From Gracilimonas sp034520725 (GTDB taxonomy: Bacteria; Bacteroidota; Rhodothermia; Balneolales; Balneolaceae): a stretch of 64,000 bases of DNA. The stretch spans positions 208,023-272,022 of the forward strand of contig JAXHNH010000025.1 in the NCBI GenBank assembly GCA_034520725.1. Reading direction: 5' to 3'. The position numbers and the translations under genes were made by a program. Positions 8,700-17,939 of the stretch are shown here, piece after piece (within the stretch, counting starts at the first letter, position 1; each line of letters opens with the position of its first letter). Under the pieces are notes generated by a model, which saw only the letters and a program-made list of their open reading frames with translations, searched no databases and was not told the DNA's origin.

Positions 8700-9221
8700 A
8701 TGAAACGATTACTACTGATATCATTTATGACATTATTAGCTGTTCCGGTTCTGGCTCAGTCAGCGGATCAATATTTTCATAACGGAGCTCAGTTTTTCAT
8801 TAATGCTGATCTGCAAACTTCCCTGAACTATGTTGAGGAAGGATTAGTGAACTATCCAAACGACCGCAAACTGAACGCTCTCTACGAAAAGCTGAAAGAA
8901 GAGCAAGAAAAACAACAGCAGCAACAGCAGCAAGAACAGCAGCAGCAGAACCAACAGAATCAGGAACAAGAACAGGATCAACAACAAGATCAGCAAAACC
9001 AGCAACAGCAAGAGGATCAGGAACAACAGGAAAGTGAAGGTGAAAAACAGGGTGAGCAACAACCTCAGGAAGTAAATCCTGAAAACCTTCAATCGCAGCA
9101 GATAAGTAAGGAAGAAGCTGAAAAGATATTGAGGGCTTTAGCTCAAAAGGAAAAGGAACTGCTTAAAGAATTCAAAAAGAAAAAATCTACAGGATCGGCC
9201 AAGCATGAAAAGGATTGGTAG
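8700..9221 (+). CDS. Gln-rich TPR-like periplasmic protein, BatC-like
   Basis: 173 residues. A clear signal peptide, MKRLLLISFMTLLAVPVLAQ, ends at Ala-Gln. A single TPR-like helix pair (about residues 22-60) precedes a very low-complexity stretch of Gln, Glu and Asp (about 68-125). A basic helical end (EILRALAQKEKELLKEFKKKK-like) resembles the C-terminal segment of BatC/BatB-associated proteins. It lies between the first TPR gene (3-base gap) and batD (17-base overlap), so it is part of one transcript. The function is inferred only from context. The Gln run is encoded by a mixed CAA/CAG stretch prone to slippage. Confidence 0.65.
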   Translation: MKRLLLISFMTLLAVPVLAQSADQYFHNGAQFFINADLQTSLNYVEEGLVNYPNDRKLNALYEKLKEEQEKQQQQQQQEQQQQNQQNQEQEQDQQQDQQNQQQQEDQEQQESEGEKQGEQQPQEVNPENLQSQQISKEEAEKILRALAQKEKELLKEFKKKKSTGSAKHEKDW

Positions 9222-10953
9222 ACTGAAACACTTCTTTTTCATACTGCTTTTATTTTGTGGCATCACCAGTCTGGCCTTAGCACAGGATATTAAGGTTGAT
9301 GCCGAGCTTTCCGAAACCAATATCTATAACGGAGAACAGGTCAAACTGGAAGTCAGTGTCAGCGGTAATACCATGGGCTCGGTTCAGCAGCCTGAACTTC
9401 CTGAGATCAATGGCCTGAAATGGCTTCAGGGCAGTACTTCACGCGGTACTCAATACACCATCATAAACGGCAAACCATCCGTTACCTATACCTTTGGTTA
9501 TGTATTGATTGCACAGTCGCCCGGTGATTACACCCTGCCTCCCATCACCATAACCGTCGAAAATGACACTTACCAAACAAAACCTATTTCCTTTACAGTT
9601 CTGGATCCGGCTTCACTCGAATCCGGTGATGCAGAAAGGGCCCCGGATATTTACGTAAGGATTGAGCCTGATACCGACAACCCTGTAGTTGGCCAACAGG
9701 TGGTTGCCGATGTAGTACTTTACTTTAAAAACGGCGTGGAAGTCTCATCTTATCAACCCACACCGGGATGGAAAGCAGAGGGTTTCTGGAAAGAAGAACT
9801 AAACTATCCCCAACGAGCCCAAACTTCCTCAACCATCGTGAACGGTGTCCGGTATCAGAAGGCGAGACTTATTCAATATGCCCTTTTCCCTACCAAATCA
9901 GGTGAACTGACTCTGAGTCCTTTTGAAATCACTGTTTCTGTTCGCTCAAGGCGCAGTTCTTCAGATCCATTTGGATTTGGATTGAATCAGGAACGAATGA
10001 CCCTGCAATCTATCCCGGTTACACTTGATGTTGATAAACTACCTGAACTGGATAACGCAGAATTTATTGGAGCCGTTGGAAATTTTGATATAACCCGCTC
10101 TATCTCAACAACAGATGCCCTTGTAGGCGAAAGCATAGAGATCAGCACACAAATCTCAGGTAAAGGAAACGTTCCTTTGATCAATAAACCCGAATATGAT
10201 CTCCCCGAAACACTGGAAAGATATAATCCTGAAGAAACTTCAAATGTTGAACGTAACAATCGTGAGATCACCGGAAGCAGAAATTTCAGAGATATTGTGA
10301 TACCACGAAACGAAGGGAGTTATACCATTCCCGCTAAACGGGTGGCTTACTATGATCCCAATCGATCTGATTATGTGATCATAACCCTGCCTGAATTAAC
10401 ATTTAATGTAGAACGTGACCCCAACGCACCATTACTCACCGAAAAAGATCTAAGGTTCAACGTAAAACCCATTACCGGATTAGCTACCTGGAAGAGTCCG
10501 GCTGCTACCCCGCTATCTGAACGGACGTTAGTCTGGATCATGATCTTTTTCCCTATCATGTTGACTATTGGTGCCTATGGTTTCAAAAAATATAATGACC
10601 GCATGCAAACCGATTCAGCTTTTGCCCGTTCGCGAAAGGCCTCGGATAAAGCTGAAAAAACACTTGAAGAAGCAGAAAGATCGACCGATATCAAAACCGG
10701 ATATCACCTTATTGAAAAGGCTCTCACGCAATACATCACTGATAAACTGAATCTGCCACCGGCGGGTCTTTCCCATTCTGATCTGATTAATGCAGTAGAT
10801 AAATTTTCTGACTCGGACCTAACCAATAGTCTCAAAAAACTCCTGGATAAGTGTGAAACCATAGCTTATGCGCCTAATGCTACTCAAGAGACGCTAGCCT
10901 CTGATATCGAGAAAACCAGAGAGATCACCAAAAAAGTAGGTAAGCTCTCATGA
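9205..10953 (+). CDS. batD: BatD family oxygen-tolerance protein
   Basis: 582 residues: signal peptide (about 1-27, ending LALAQ), then several beta-rich domains of the BatD type. Examples are VDAELSETNIYNGEQVKL, YVLIAQSPGDYTLPPI and PDIYVRIEPDTDNPVVGQQV. One transmembrane segment (WIMIFFPIMLTIGAYGF, about 436-455) is followed by a cytoplasmic helical tail. BatD is a membrane-anchored, mostly periplasmic protein of the MoxR-Bat locus, linked to aerotolerance and stress resistance in Bacteroides and spirochaetes; its biochemical role is not settled. It overlaps the previous gene by 17 bases and batE by 4 (ATGA), showing tight coupling. Confidence 0.88.
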   Translation: MKRIGRLKHFFFILLLFCGITSLALAQDIKVDAELSETNIYNGEQVKLEVSVSGNTMGSVQQPELPEINGLKWLQGSTSRGTQYTIINGKPSVTYTFGYVLIAQSPGDYTLPPITITVENDTYQTKPISFTVLDPASLESGDAERAPDIYVRIEPDTDNPVVGQQVVADVVLYFKNGVEVSSYQPTPGWKAEGFWKEELNYPQRAQTSSTIVNGVRYQKARLIQYALFPTKSGELTLSPFEITVSVRSRRSSSDPFGFGLNQERMTLQSIPVTLDVDKLPELDNAEFIGAVGNFDITRSISTTDALVGESIEISTQISGKGNVPLINKPEYDLPETLERYNPEETSNVERNNREITGSRNFRDIVIPRNEGSYTIPAKRVAYYDPNRSDYVIITLPELTFNVERDPNAPLLTEKDLRFNVKPITGLATWKSPAATPLSERTLVWIMIFFPIMLTIGAYGFKKYNDRMQTDSAFARSRKASDKAEKTLEEAERSTDIKTGYHLIEKALTQYITDKLNLPPAGLSHSDLINAVDKFSDSDLTNSLKKLLDKCETIAYAPNATQETLASDIEKTREITKKVGKLS

Positions 10954-11711
10954 ATATCAGATATCTGATTCTACTAACCACTTTAATGGTTTTCAGTCAA
11001 AATATAATTGCGCAGCAAGGTGCTTTTGATGAAGCAAATACTTTGTTGGAGAGTGGAAGTCCGATGGAAGCCATGGCCGCGTATAGAAGTATAGAAAGCA
11101 ATGGGACTGTCTCAGGGGCTCTTTACCTGAACATGGGCATCACGGCTATGCAACTTGATTCCCTGGGTCTATCAAAATTTTATTTTTTGAAAGCGTCTGA
11201 ATTTCCAACCACCCGGGAGCAGGCAGATGAAGCACTGGATTATGTCAATTCTCAATTCAGCCGGCAATCTGCCATCTTACCGAAACTTCCATGGGATCGT
11301 GCTGTTGATTGGATCAACGATGAGTTAACAGCTTTTGGATTATTTTTGATCGGATTTCTTTTCACCATAGCCGGGTTAACACTTTTATATCTTGGTTGGA
11401 TAGAGAAGATCCCGCTCAGTAAAACTTTTTCAACTCAGCTTACCCTGATTATCCTTGGGTCTTCCCTGGCTTTACTGGCTTTTTATGCTGATTACGTGAA
11501 CCAACGTTATGATGAAGCAGTTTTGGTATCATCTTCTCAGCGGGTTTTGGAGTCTCCGAATGAAGAAAGTTCTTTGGTAAGTATTGCCTACGAAGGCTAC
11601 GATGTAACTGTGGATCATTGGGAAAGTGAAGATGCAGAAGGCTGGATCCATGTTCGTTTAGGTAACGGCCAGTATGGGTGGACCAAACCCGTCGGAATTA
11701 AAACTTTGTAG
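10950..11711 (+). CDS. batE: BatE-like TPR/SH3 membrane protein
   Basis: 253 residues: signal peptide (1-22), TPR-like helices (FDEANTLLESGSPMEAMAAY, LYLNMGITAMQLDSLGLSKF), two transmembrane segments (about 130-150 and 163-180), then a C-terminal SH3-like domain (VLESPNEESSLVSIAYEGY to WIHVRLGNGQYGWTK). This order is typical of BatE, the last gene of the aerotolerance operon. Its ATG overlaps the batD stop. No batA, batB, DUF58 or moxR gene lies in the window, so its usual partners must be encoded elsewhere or be absent. Confidence 0.85.
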   Translation: MNIRYLILLTTLMVFSQNIIAQQGAFDEANTLLESGSPMEAMAAYRSIESNGTVSGALYLNMGITAMQLDSLGLSKFYFLKASEFPTTREQADEALDYVNSQFSRQSAILPKLPWDRAVDWINDELTAFGLFLIGFLFTIAGLTLLYLGWIEKIPLSKTFSTQLTLIILGSSLALLAFYADYVNQRYDEAVLVSSSQRVLESPNEESSLVSIAYEGYDVTVDHWESEDAEGWIHVRLGNGQYGWTKPVGIKTL

Positions 11712-11796
11712 ACTGACTAATCCTCAGGACTACTCACGATTATTCTTTATTTTCAGAAAATTAGCTGAAAGAAAATTATTAACACGTATCAGGACC

Positions 11797-13170
11797 ATGA
11801 GCAAAACTCAAGATTACATTGATCAACACATCGATCGTTTTTTAACTGAATTATTTGAACTGTTGCGCATACCAAGCATAAGCACCGATTCTGATAAAAA
11901 AGGTGAGGTCGAAAAAGCGGCTCATTATCTCATCAATCAGCTGGAAGGTCTTGAATTAGATACGGTCAAAAAGTTTGAGACTCCCGGAAACCCTATTGTT
12001 TATGCTGAATTTTGCCCGCATGATGATAAGCCAACGGTTCTGATCTATGGTCACTACGATGTTCAACCGTCCGACCCGGATGAGTTATGGAATTCCCCGG
12101 CCTTCGAACCAACTGTGCGTGATGGCGATATATATGCCCGCGGTTCCAGTGACGACAAAGGGCAATCATACACTCACATCAAAGCTGTTGAAGCTTTCAG
12201 AAAGACCGGCACTGAGTTACCTGTCAATGTGAAATTCATCTTGGAGGGTGAGGAAGAGATCGGTTCACCAAACCTGATACCATTCCTTGAAGAGCATAAA
12301 GACATGCTTGCCTGCGATATGGTGCTTATCTCTGATACCGCCATGTTTGCAGAAGATCAGCCATCCATTACTTACGGTTTGAGAGGCCTTGCCTACATGG
12401 AAGTGGAAGTGGTGGGACCAAACCGTGATCTACACTCCGGTGTGTATGGTGGAGCCGTTGAGAATCCATTAAATGTTCTGTGTGAGATGATAGCCAAGCT
12501 AAAAGACGAAGACGGAGTGATCCAGATACCGGGCTTCTACGATAAAGTGAAAGCACTGACCAAAGCTGACCGAGAAGCCTACAAACAACTTCCTTTTGAT
12601 GAAGAGGAATATATGAAGTCACTTAAAATTGAGGCTGTACACGGTGAGAAAGGATACAGTACTTTGGAGAGATCTTCTGCCCGGCCAACACTGGATGTGA
12701 ATGGGATCTGGGGCGGTTATACTAAAGAAGGGGCTAAAACCGTGTTGCCATCCAAAGCCAACGCCAAGATCAGTATGAGATTGGTACCTGATCAGGATCC
12801 TAAAGAGATCGCTGAGTTATTTACTAAACATTTTCAATCTCTGGCACCTGATACCGTAACGGTCAAAGTATCTGAACATCATGGAGGACATCCATCGGTT
12901 ACAGATCTGGATTTCTACGGACTTAAGGCTGGTGCACAAGCTTTTGAAGATATCTACAATAAAGAAGTCTTATTCTCTCGTGAAGGTGGTTCCATCCCTA
13001 TCGTATCTGATTTTAAGCGGGTTCTTGGCGTCGAATCCATTTTGATGGGTTTTGGTCTAACCAGTGATGCCATACACTCACCGAATGAGAAGTTTGCGAT
13101 CAAAGATTTCCACAGAGGTATTAAAACGTCAGCAAGATTCCTCGAGATTCTTCCTGAATACGCTAAATAA
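11797..13170 (+). CDS. M20 family dipeptidase
   Basis: 457 residues of the M20/M28-clan zinc peptidase fold, close to PepV/carnosinase-type dipeptidases. Zinc and catalytic motifs are visible: GHYDVQP (first His ligand and catalytic-site Asp), RGSSDDKGQ (bridging Asp), EGEEEIGSPNL (general base Glu and ligand Glu), and a late IHSPNEKF His. The dimerisation/lid domain lies between about residues 200 and 330. It should split dipeptides in the cytoplasm; there is no signal peptide. I start at the ATG at 11797, because upstream codons belong to the end of batE in another frame. It converges with the TolC-like gene, with an 8-base gap. Confidence 0.9.
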   Translation: MSKTQDYIDQHIDRFLTELFELLRIPSISTDSDKKGEVEKAAHYLINQLEGLELDTVKKFETPGNPIVYAEFCPHDDKPTVLIYGHYDVQPSDPDELWNSPAFEPTVRDGDIYARGSSDDKGQSYTHIKAVEAFRKTGTELPVNVKFILEGEEEIGSPNLIPFLEEHKDMLACDMVLISDTAMFAEDQPSITYGLRGLAYMEVEVVGPNRDLHSGVYGGAVENPLNVLCEMIAKLKDEDGVIQIPGFYDKVKALTKADREAYKQLPFDEEEYMKSLKIEAVHGEKGYSTLERSSARPTLDVNGIWGGYTKEGAKTVLPSKANAKISMRLVPDQDPKEIAELFTKHFQSLAPDTVTVKVSEHHGGHPSVTDLDFYGLKAGAQAFEDIYNKEVLFSREGGSIPIVSDFKRVLGVESILMGFGLTSDAIHSPNEKFAIKDFHRGIKTSARFLEILPEYAK

Positions 13171-13178
13171 GAACGTGA

Positions 13179-14654
13179 TCAGCTCTCTTCGTTTAAGACG
13201 ATGGGACTATCGGTCTGGAAATCGTAGAGTGTAAGACGTCTCAGGTTATAGTAGCCCGTCCAGTAATTTCGGAGTGCCTGAATGTAACTGCGTCGGGCAC
13301 TGTCTTTTTCATTCTGAGCAATGAACAGGTTCGTTATATCGATCTTACCGATCAGATAACGGTTCTTAGCCACATCATATCTTCTTTCTGCGATCTCATC
13401 TGACTGCTTTGCCAGTTCTACCTGATTTTGAAGCTGTGAAAACTCTCGCACTGTACTTCTCACATTCAAATCGAACTGTAGTTTCTGATAGGTGATCATA
13501 TTTGCCGTTGCAGCCTGCTGATTCCTGGCAGCCTGTATTTCCGCGGTATTCTTTCCCCAGTTAAATATCGGAATCTGAAAACCTACTGAGAAGAACTGCC
13601 TGTTTTGAGGATCCTCATATAATCGATCAAAGTCTTCCGAAGTTTGATTCAACCCATAACTGGCTTGTATGGTCGCTGAAAAACCCGCGGCTTTTTTGGC
13701 CTGATCATAAGACTGATTCGCCTGTATTTCACTCAGCCGAAATTCGAGGGCCGTACTATTATTTTTCTGTGCCAGCTCAAGTGCCTTATCCACATCAATA
13801 TTCAGTTCCGGTGCTTCTTCCGGGGCCAACACCTCTATTTCAACACCATCCGGAATTCCCAAAAGAGCTTTAAAGTTTTCTTCAGCTCGTTGAAAATTCA
13901 GCGTGGCAGTGGTCAATGATGTTTCGGCATTGCGCAGCTGTAATTCACTTTGGAGCAGGTCATTTTCAGCTATACTCCCAACCTGATAACGCCCTTGGGA
14001 TATGTTATAAATAGAATCGTTAACAGTCACGTTAAACTCAGCCACTTCTATATTGATCTTGGCCAGCAGGAAATCAAAGAAACTTTGAGTTGTATTAAAA
14101 GCCAGATCTTCCATGTCTTCCACAAACTGTTTTTGAGCGATCTGATATCTCAGAGGCTCAGTCCGGTTTCTCCATTTCAGGCTATTGAATTGAAATAATG
14201 GCTGGCGATAGGTTGCCACCAATGGAGTACTTTGCCATAAATAAGTATTCTCCCCCTCAAAAATACCAAGCCGGGTTATTCCGCTCGATAAGGATAAGTT
14301 ACCACCTGTAGGCATAATACTTTGCTGAATACTTAGATCGACCGATGCCTCAGACTGTGTTCTGGATGAAAATATGACCGATCCATTGTCCTGAATGTTG
14401 GAAAAGATGGATTTATTATAGTTAGGGGCTTCACCGCTTAAACCAAGACTTGGCAACAGATCTGCCCGGAATGACCGGTATCTCCATTTGGATGAGATCA
14501 ACTCGAAATTTGCTGCCCTCGCAAGCGGACTCGAGTCTTTGGCGATCTCGATGCTTTCTTCAAGGGTAAGGGTTCTTTGTGTCTGAGCCTGAATGTCTGT
14601 TAACAATACAAGAGATCCGGCTAAAGCAATTATAAAAAATAAGGTTTTATTCAT
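13179..14654 (-). CDS. TolC family outer-membrane efflux protein
   Basis: 491 residues. A signal peptide MNKTLFFIIALAGSLVLL ends near DIQAQ. Two long repeats of alpha-helical hairpin plus beta segment follow; LTLEESIEIAKDSSP starts the first, and DVDKALELAQKNNSTALEF starts the second. C-terminal helix features are VAKNRYLIGKIDITNLFIAQ and YIQALRNYWTGYYNLRRLTLYDF. It should form the trimeric outer-membrane channel for the upstream permease and adaptor. The start at 14654 gives the signal peptide and overlaps the permease stop by 8 bases. It is the last gene of a three-gene operon running HlyD, permease, TolC. Confidence 0.9.
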   Translation of the reverse strand: MNKTLFFIIALAGSLVLLTDIQAQTQRTLTLEESIEIAKDSSPLARAANFELISSKWRYRSFRADLLPSLGLSGEAPNYNKSIFSNIQDNGSVIFSSRTQSEASVDLSIQQSIMPTGGNLSLSSGITRLGIFEGENTYLWQSTPLVATYRQPLFQFNSLKWRNRTEPLRYQIAQKQFVEDMEDLAFNTTQSFFDFLLAKINIEVAEFNVTVNDSIYNISQGRYQVGSIAENDLLQSELQLRNAETSLTTATLNFQRAEENFKALLGIPDGVEIEVLAPEEAPELNIDVDKALELAQKNNSTALEFRLSEIQANQSYDQAKKAAGFSATIQASYGLNQTSEDFDRLYEDPQNRQFFSVGFQIPIFNWGKNTAEIQAARNQQAATANMITYQKLQFDLNVRSTVREFSQLQNQVELAKQSDEIAERRYDVAKNRYLIGKIDITNLFIAQNEKDSARRSYIQALRNYWTGYYNLRRLTLYDFQTDSPIVLNEES

Positions 14655-16014
14655 GGCGCAAAGCGTGTACAGGATCATGCATAGCAGCTCTTTTGGCGGG
14701 ATAGTAACCAAATACCACTCCGATCAATACGGCCACTCCAAATGATATGAATATTGAAATTGGTGTAACGATGGTTGCAATATCAGCGGTTGCCTCAATC
14801 ACATAACTGAAAGCTAATCCCAGCACTATTCCAAGAAATCCCCCGGTAATACTGATGGTCAAAGCTTCGGTCAAAAACTGCAGTTCTATATCCTTTTTCT
14901 GTGCACCAACAGCCATTCTCACACCTATCTCGCGGAACCGCTCAACTACAGAAGCCAGCATAATATTCATGATACCAATACCACCTACTATCAATGAAAT
15001 AGAGGCAATAGTGGATAGTACAATATTAAAAATGCGTTTTGTTTGTTGTTCCTGTTGCAGAAGCTGTTCCGGCACTATGATCTCAAAATCCACCACATTA
15101 TTATGCCTTCTCTTTAGCATTCGGGATAGGATCTCTGCGATGGTGCCGCTGAATTTTGTATCCGTAACTTTTACGATGAGCCGGTCGAGTTGATTGTAGT
15201 TTCCATCACCGCTATCTCCTGAAGAATTTCCACCGGACGAAAAGATCATCATTCCACCGCCCATAACCACCGTTGAACTACCACTTTGTTGCAGGTCATT
15301 GGAAGTCACTACCGCACGGTTTCTGAATCTCAAAAGTACGGTTGTTACCGGGGCGTAGATATCCAGGTTAAAATTTCGAATACCAAGATTTTCGATGTTT
15401 TCAGTAGAAACTTCCTTTTTCTCAAGTACTCCAACTACCGTCAACCAAAGGTGACCAACCTTTATCTTTTTGCCAATAGGATCTTCACCGGCAAAGAAAC
15501 GCGTTTTCACATCATACCCGATCACACATACAGGATCAGCCTCGTTGATCTGGATCTCACTGAAATTACTCCCTTCTACTATGTTGAAGTTACTGATGTC
15601 AAAATAATCTGTGTTCACCCCAACAAGTTTACCGGTTCTCATTCTTGCTTCACGAATAAAGCTGGTTTCATAAACGATTTCGGGACTCAATTTTTCGATC
15701 TCAGGTACCAGTTCCCTGATGCTTATAAGATCTTCCATAGTGAGTCCGGGTGAGAATTTTGTGGACTGCTGCTGCTCACCATCGTCAACGGAGCCTTGTC
15801 TTTGCTCTACAACCGGCTGAACGATCACGTTGTTGGTACCCAGCAGTTGCATTTGTGTCAGAACTTCCTGCTGTGCCCCGTTACCTATCGCCAGCATGGC
15901 AATCACAGATGACACTCCGAAAATAATACCCAGTGAGGTCAGAAAAGATCTCAGTTTATTTCGCTGAATAGCTTCAAGAGCAATGTCAAAGTTATATAGT
16001 ATTTTCTGGAACAA
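14647..16014 (-). CDS. MacB-like ABC transporter permease (FtsX domain), no ATPase domain
   Basis: 455 residues. An N-terminal transmembrane helix (RSFLTSLGIIFGVSSVIAML) leads into a large periplasmic MacB_PCD domain (about 45-300), then a three-helix FtsX domain (IVLSTIASISLIVGGIGIMN, ALTISITGGFLGIVLGL, SIFISFGVAVLIGVVFGYYP). This is the type VII/MacB permease that transmits mechanical force rather than moving substrate across the inner membrane. MacB itself has an N-terminal ATPase; this protein does not, and no separate nucleotide-binding gene is in the operon. A Gly/Ser-rich insert (about 245-265) is unusual but probably a loop. It sits 9 bases after the HlyD gene. Confidence 0.9.
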   Translation of the reverse strand: MFQKILYNFDIALEAIQRNKLRSFLTSLGIIFGVSSVIAMLAIGNGAQQEVLTQMQLLGTNNVIVQPVVEQRQGSVDDGEQQQSTKFSPGLTMEDLISIRELVPEIEKLSPEIVYETSFIREARMRTGKLVGVNTDYFDISNFNIVEGSNFSEIQINEADPVCVIGYDVKTRFFAGEDPIGKKIKVGHLWLTVVGVLEKKEVSTENIENLGIRNFNLDIYAPVTTVLLRFRNRAVVTSNDLQQSGSSTVVMGGGMMIFSSGGNSSGDSGDGNYNQLDRLIVKVTDTKFSGTIAEILSRMLKRRHNNVVDFEIIVPEQLLQQEQQTKRIFNIVLSTIASISLIVGGIGIMNIMLASVVERFREIGVRMAVGAQKKDIELQFLTEALTISITGGFLGIVLGLAFSYVIEATADIATIVTPISIFISFGVAVLIGVVFGYYPAKRAAMHDPVHALRHE

Positions 16015-16023
16015 GACAGACCT

Positions 16024-17283
16024 TTAATTTGATGTGATTGCTTCTTCCAAGTAGATCCTGTCAATACCCGCCGTATCGTCGGGCACTGAAAGATAGATCA
16101 CATCATCCAGCGATAATCCCCGCTGAACAACCACTTCATTTTCATTCATAAGCCCAAGATCTACCTGCTGCATAACAGCAGAAAGCCCTGATTGCCTGAA
16201 CACGAAACTTGTTGAATCCTGAACATGAATGGTCTCCAACGGAACGAACATGACATCATCCAACTCATCAACGATGATCCGATTACTTGTGGTCATAGCG
16301 GGTCTTAAAGTAGAATCTGTCCCATTTATCTCAACCACAACCTCATATACCTTTGAATTAGAACCTGAACGCTGCTCGCCAATGTTGGCTACACTGGTTA
16401 CACTTCCGGTCAGTGATTTATTTTGAATGGCATCAAGACCAATCACCACATTTTGACCTGAAGTTACCTTCTGAACGTCTACCTCATTTACATAAGTCAC
16501 CGATTCCATCACTGAAAAGTCAGGTAATTCAGCCACGGTTGGGTTCCATGCACTTATTTCACTTCCTTCGGAAACTTTGGAATTATTGTTCATTCTTCGA
16601 TAAATGATCATCCCGTTAGCCGGGGCAAGAACTGTAAACTCCTGCATCAGAGCGCGGATCTTATCCACTTCGTTTTGTTCCTCCTGCAGATCAGCTTCTA
16701 CCTCACTCATCTGTGCTTCGGCCTGTTTAACCTTGGTAACGTAATTCTTTTTTTCCTGCTCCAGCTGGCGACGGGCCTTATCCAGATCAATTTCTGCCTG
16801 CCTTTGTACTGCCGGGGATTCATATTTTGACTGATCAAGAACAATTTGTCGCTCTTCAACCGCATACTCAAGATTGATCAGATTATCACGGGCCTGAGAA
16901 AGAGTAAGCGTACTATCCAAAGAAACCTGAGTAACCTGCGATTGAGCCTGCTGTAATTCCAGCATCGCATCCTGAAGACGGCCTGTAATTTCTGAGCGAT
17001 CAAGCTCTGCAACAAAGTCACCTTTTTCGACGATAGTTCCTTCAGGTATCAATCTCTGTATGGTCAGGTTGAATAATCGCACATCACGTCCACCTTGCGG
17101 GCCACGTATCTCTACTGAATTTTTTGCCCTTAATTCTCCTGTGGTCATTACATCAACTACAAACTCTCCACTTTTTGGTGTCGTGGTTAACACGACTGAG
17201 TCGTCTGCATTACCCCCAAGCATCATCCAGCTGACGAGTAAAAGGGCAAGTGCACTTATTGGTATCCAATATTTTTTCTTCAT
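16024..17283 (-). CDS. HlyD/MacA-family periplasmic adaptor
   Basis: 419 residues: N-terminal membrane anchor (IPISALALLLVSWMML), a lipoyl-like half domain around VMTTGELRAKNSVEIRGP, and a long coiled coil (about 100-215, rich in Gln, Glu and Lys). The second half of the lipoyl/barrel follows (FTVLAPANGMIIYR), then beta-barrel and membrane-proximal domains (GQNVVIGLDAI, LRPAMTTSNRIIVDEL). It should bridge the MacB-like permease and TolC across the periplasm. It is the first gene of the operon, preceded by 224 bases with no clear terminator or promoter that I could recognise. Confidence 0.88.
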   Translation of the reverse strand: MKKKYWIPISALALLLVSWMMLGGNADDSVVLTTTPKSGEFVVDVMTTGELRAKNSVEIRGPQGGRDVRLFNLTIQRLIPEGTIVEKGDFVAELDRSEITGRLQDAMLELQQAQSQVTQVSLDSTLTLSQARDNLINLEYAVEERQIVLDQSKYESPAVQRQAEIDLDKARRQLEQEKKNYVTKVKQAEAQMSEVEADLQEEQNEVDKIRALMQEFTVLAPANGMIIYRRMNNNSKVSEGSEISAWNPTVAELPDFSVMESVTYVNEVDVQKVTSGQNVVIGLDAIQNKSLTGSVTSVANIGEQRSGSNSKVYEVVVEINGTDSTLRPAMTTSNRIIVDELDDVMFVPLETIHVQDSTSFVFRQSGLSAVMQQVDLGLMNENEVVVQRGLSLDDVIYLSVPDDTAGIDRIYLEEAITSN

Positions 17284-17507
17284 GCGAGGTATTCTAATTG
17301 AATGATCCGGAATTTATAGCATTCCATTTCAGGTGAATATACTATAAAATTAGTTTTAATTTTAAGTGACTTCAATCACCAAAGTAGATACCAATCAACG
17401 AGTAAACTTGCACCCTTAGTTATTAAAAATTGAAAAACAAGGCCTGCAAGACTTATTGTAAAACAGATCACTAATCATAGTATTACGGAAAAAAGAAAAG
17501 CCTTCCG

Positions 17508-17930
17508 CTATTCTACTAAGGTATTATCAACCAAACCTGTTTCCAGATCGTAGGATGTGCCGTGGGTGGTGTTCTCCAGAATTTCCTTAGGGTCATTGTT
17601 CTCATCCACAATAACCACTTTTGGTTTATGCTCTTTGGCTTCTTCCGGAGTCATTTCTGCATAGCTGATCACAATGATTCGATCGCCAACCTGAGTTTGA
17701 CGAGCAGCAGCTCCATTAAGGCAGCAAACACGACTTCCCCGCTCACCGGGTATGGTATAGGTTTCAAGTCGTGCACCATTGGTAATATTCAATACCTGCA
17801 CTTTCTCATAAGGCAGTAAATTAGCTGCATCCAGCAAATCCTGATCTATGGTAATACTGCCTTCGTACATCAGGTTAGCTTCAGTAACTGCCATCTGGTG
17901 CAGTTTAGATTTGAACATCGTGATCTTCAT
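17508..17930 (-). CDS. panD: Aspartate 1-decarboxylase
   Basis: 140 residues; makes beta-alanine from L-aspartate for pantothenate and CoA. The pro-enzyme self-cleaves between Gly24 and Ser25 in MYEGSITID to form the pyruvoyl group. Tyr22 and the downstream GERGSRVCCLNGAAARQTQVGDRIIVI segment (with the Asn and Gly-Ala-Ala active-site region) are conserved. The C-terminal tail of about 25 residues is a little longer than in E. coli. It lies 9 bases after panC, an operon joining both precursors of pantothenate. Confidence 0.96.
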   Translation of the reverse strand: MKITMFKSKLHQMAVTEANLMYEGSITIDQDLLDAANLLPYEKVQVLNITNGARLETYTIPGERGSRVCCLNGAAARQTQVGDRIIVISYAEMTPEEAKEHKPKVVIVDENNDPKEILENTTHGTSYDLETGLVDNTLVE

Positions 17931-17939
17931 TATACTATA

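Noticed and set aside
8844..9092. Hydrophobic Leu-rich minus-strand frame opposite the Gln-rich protein
   Set aside because: It is the reverse complement of CAA/CAG repeats; the plus-strand gene has a signal peptide and operon context.
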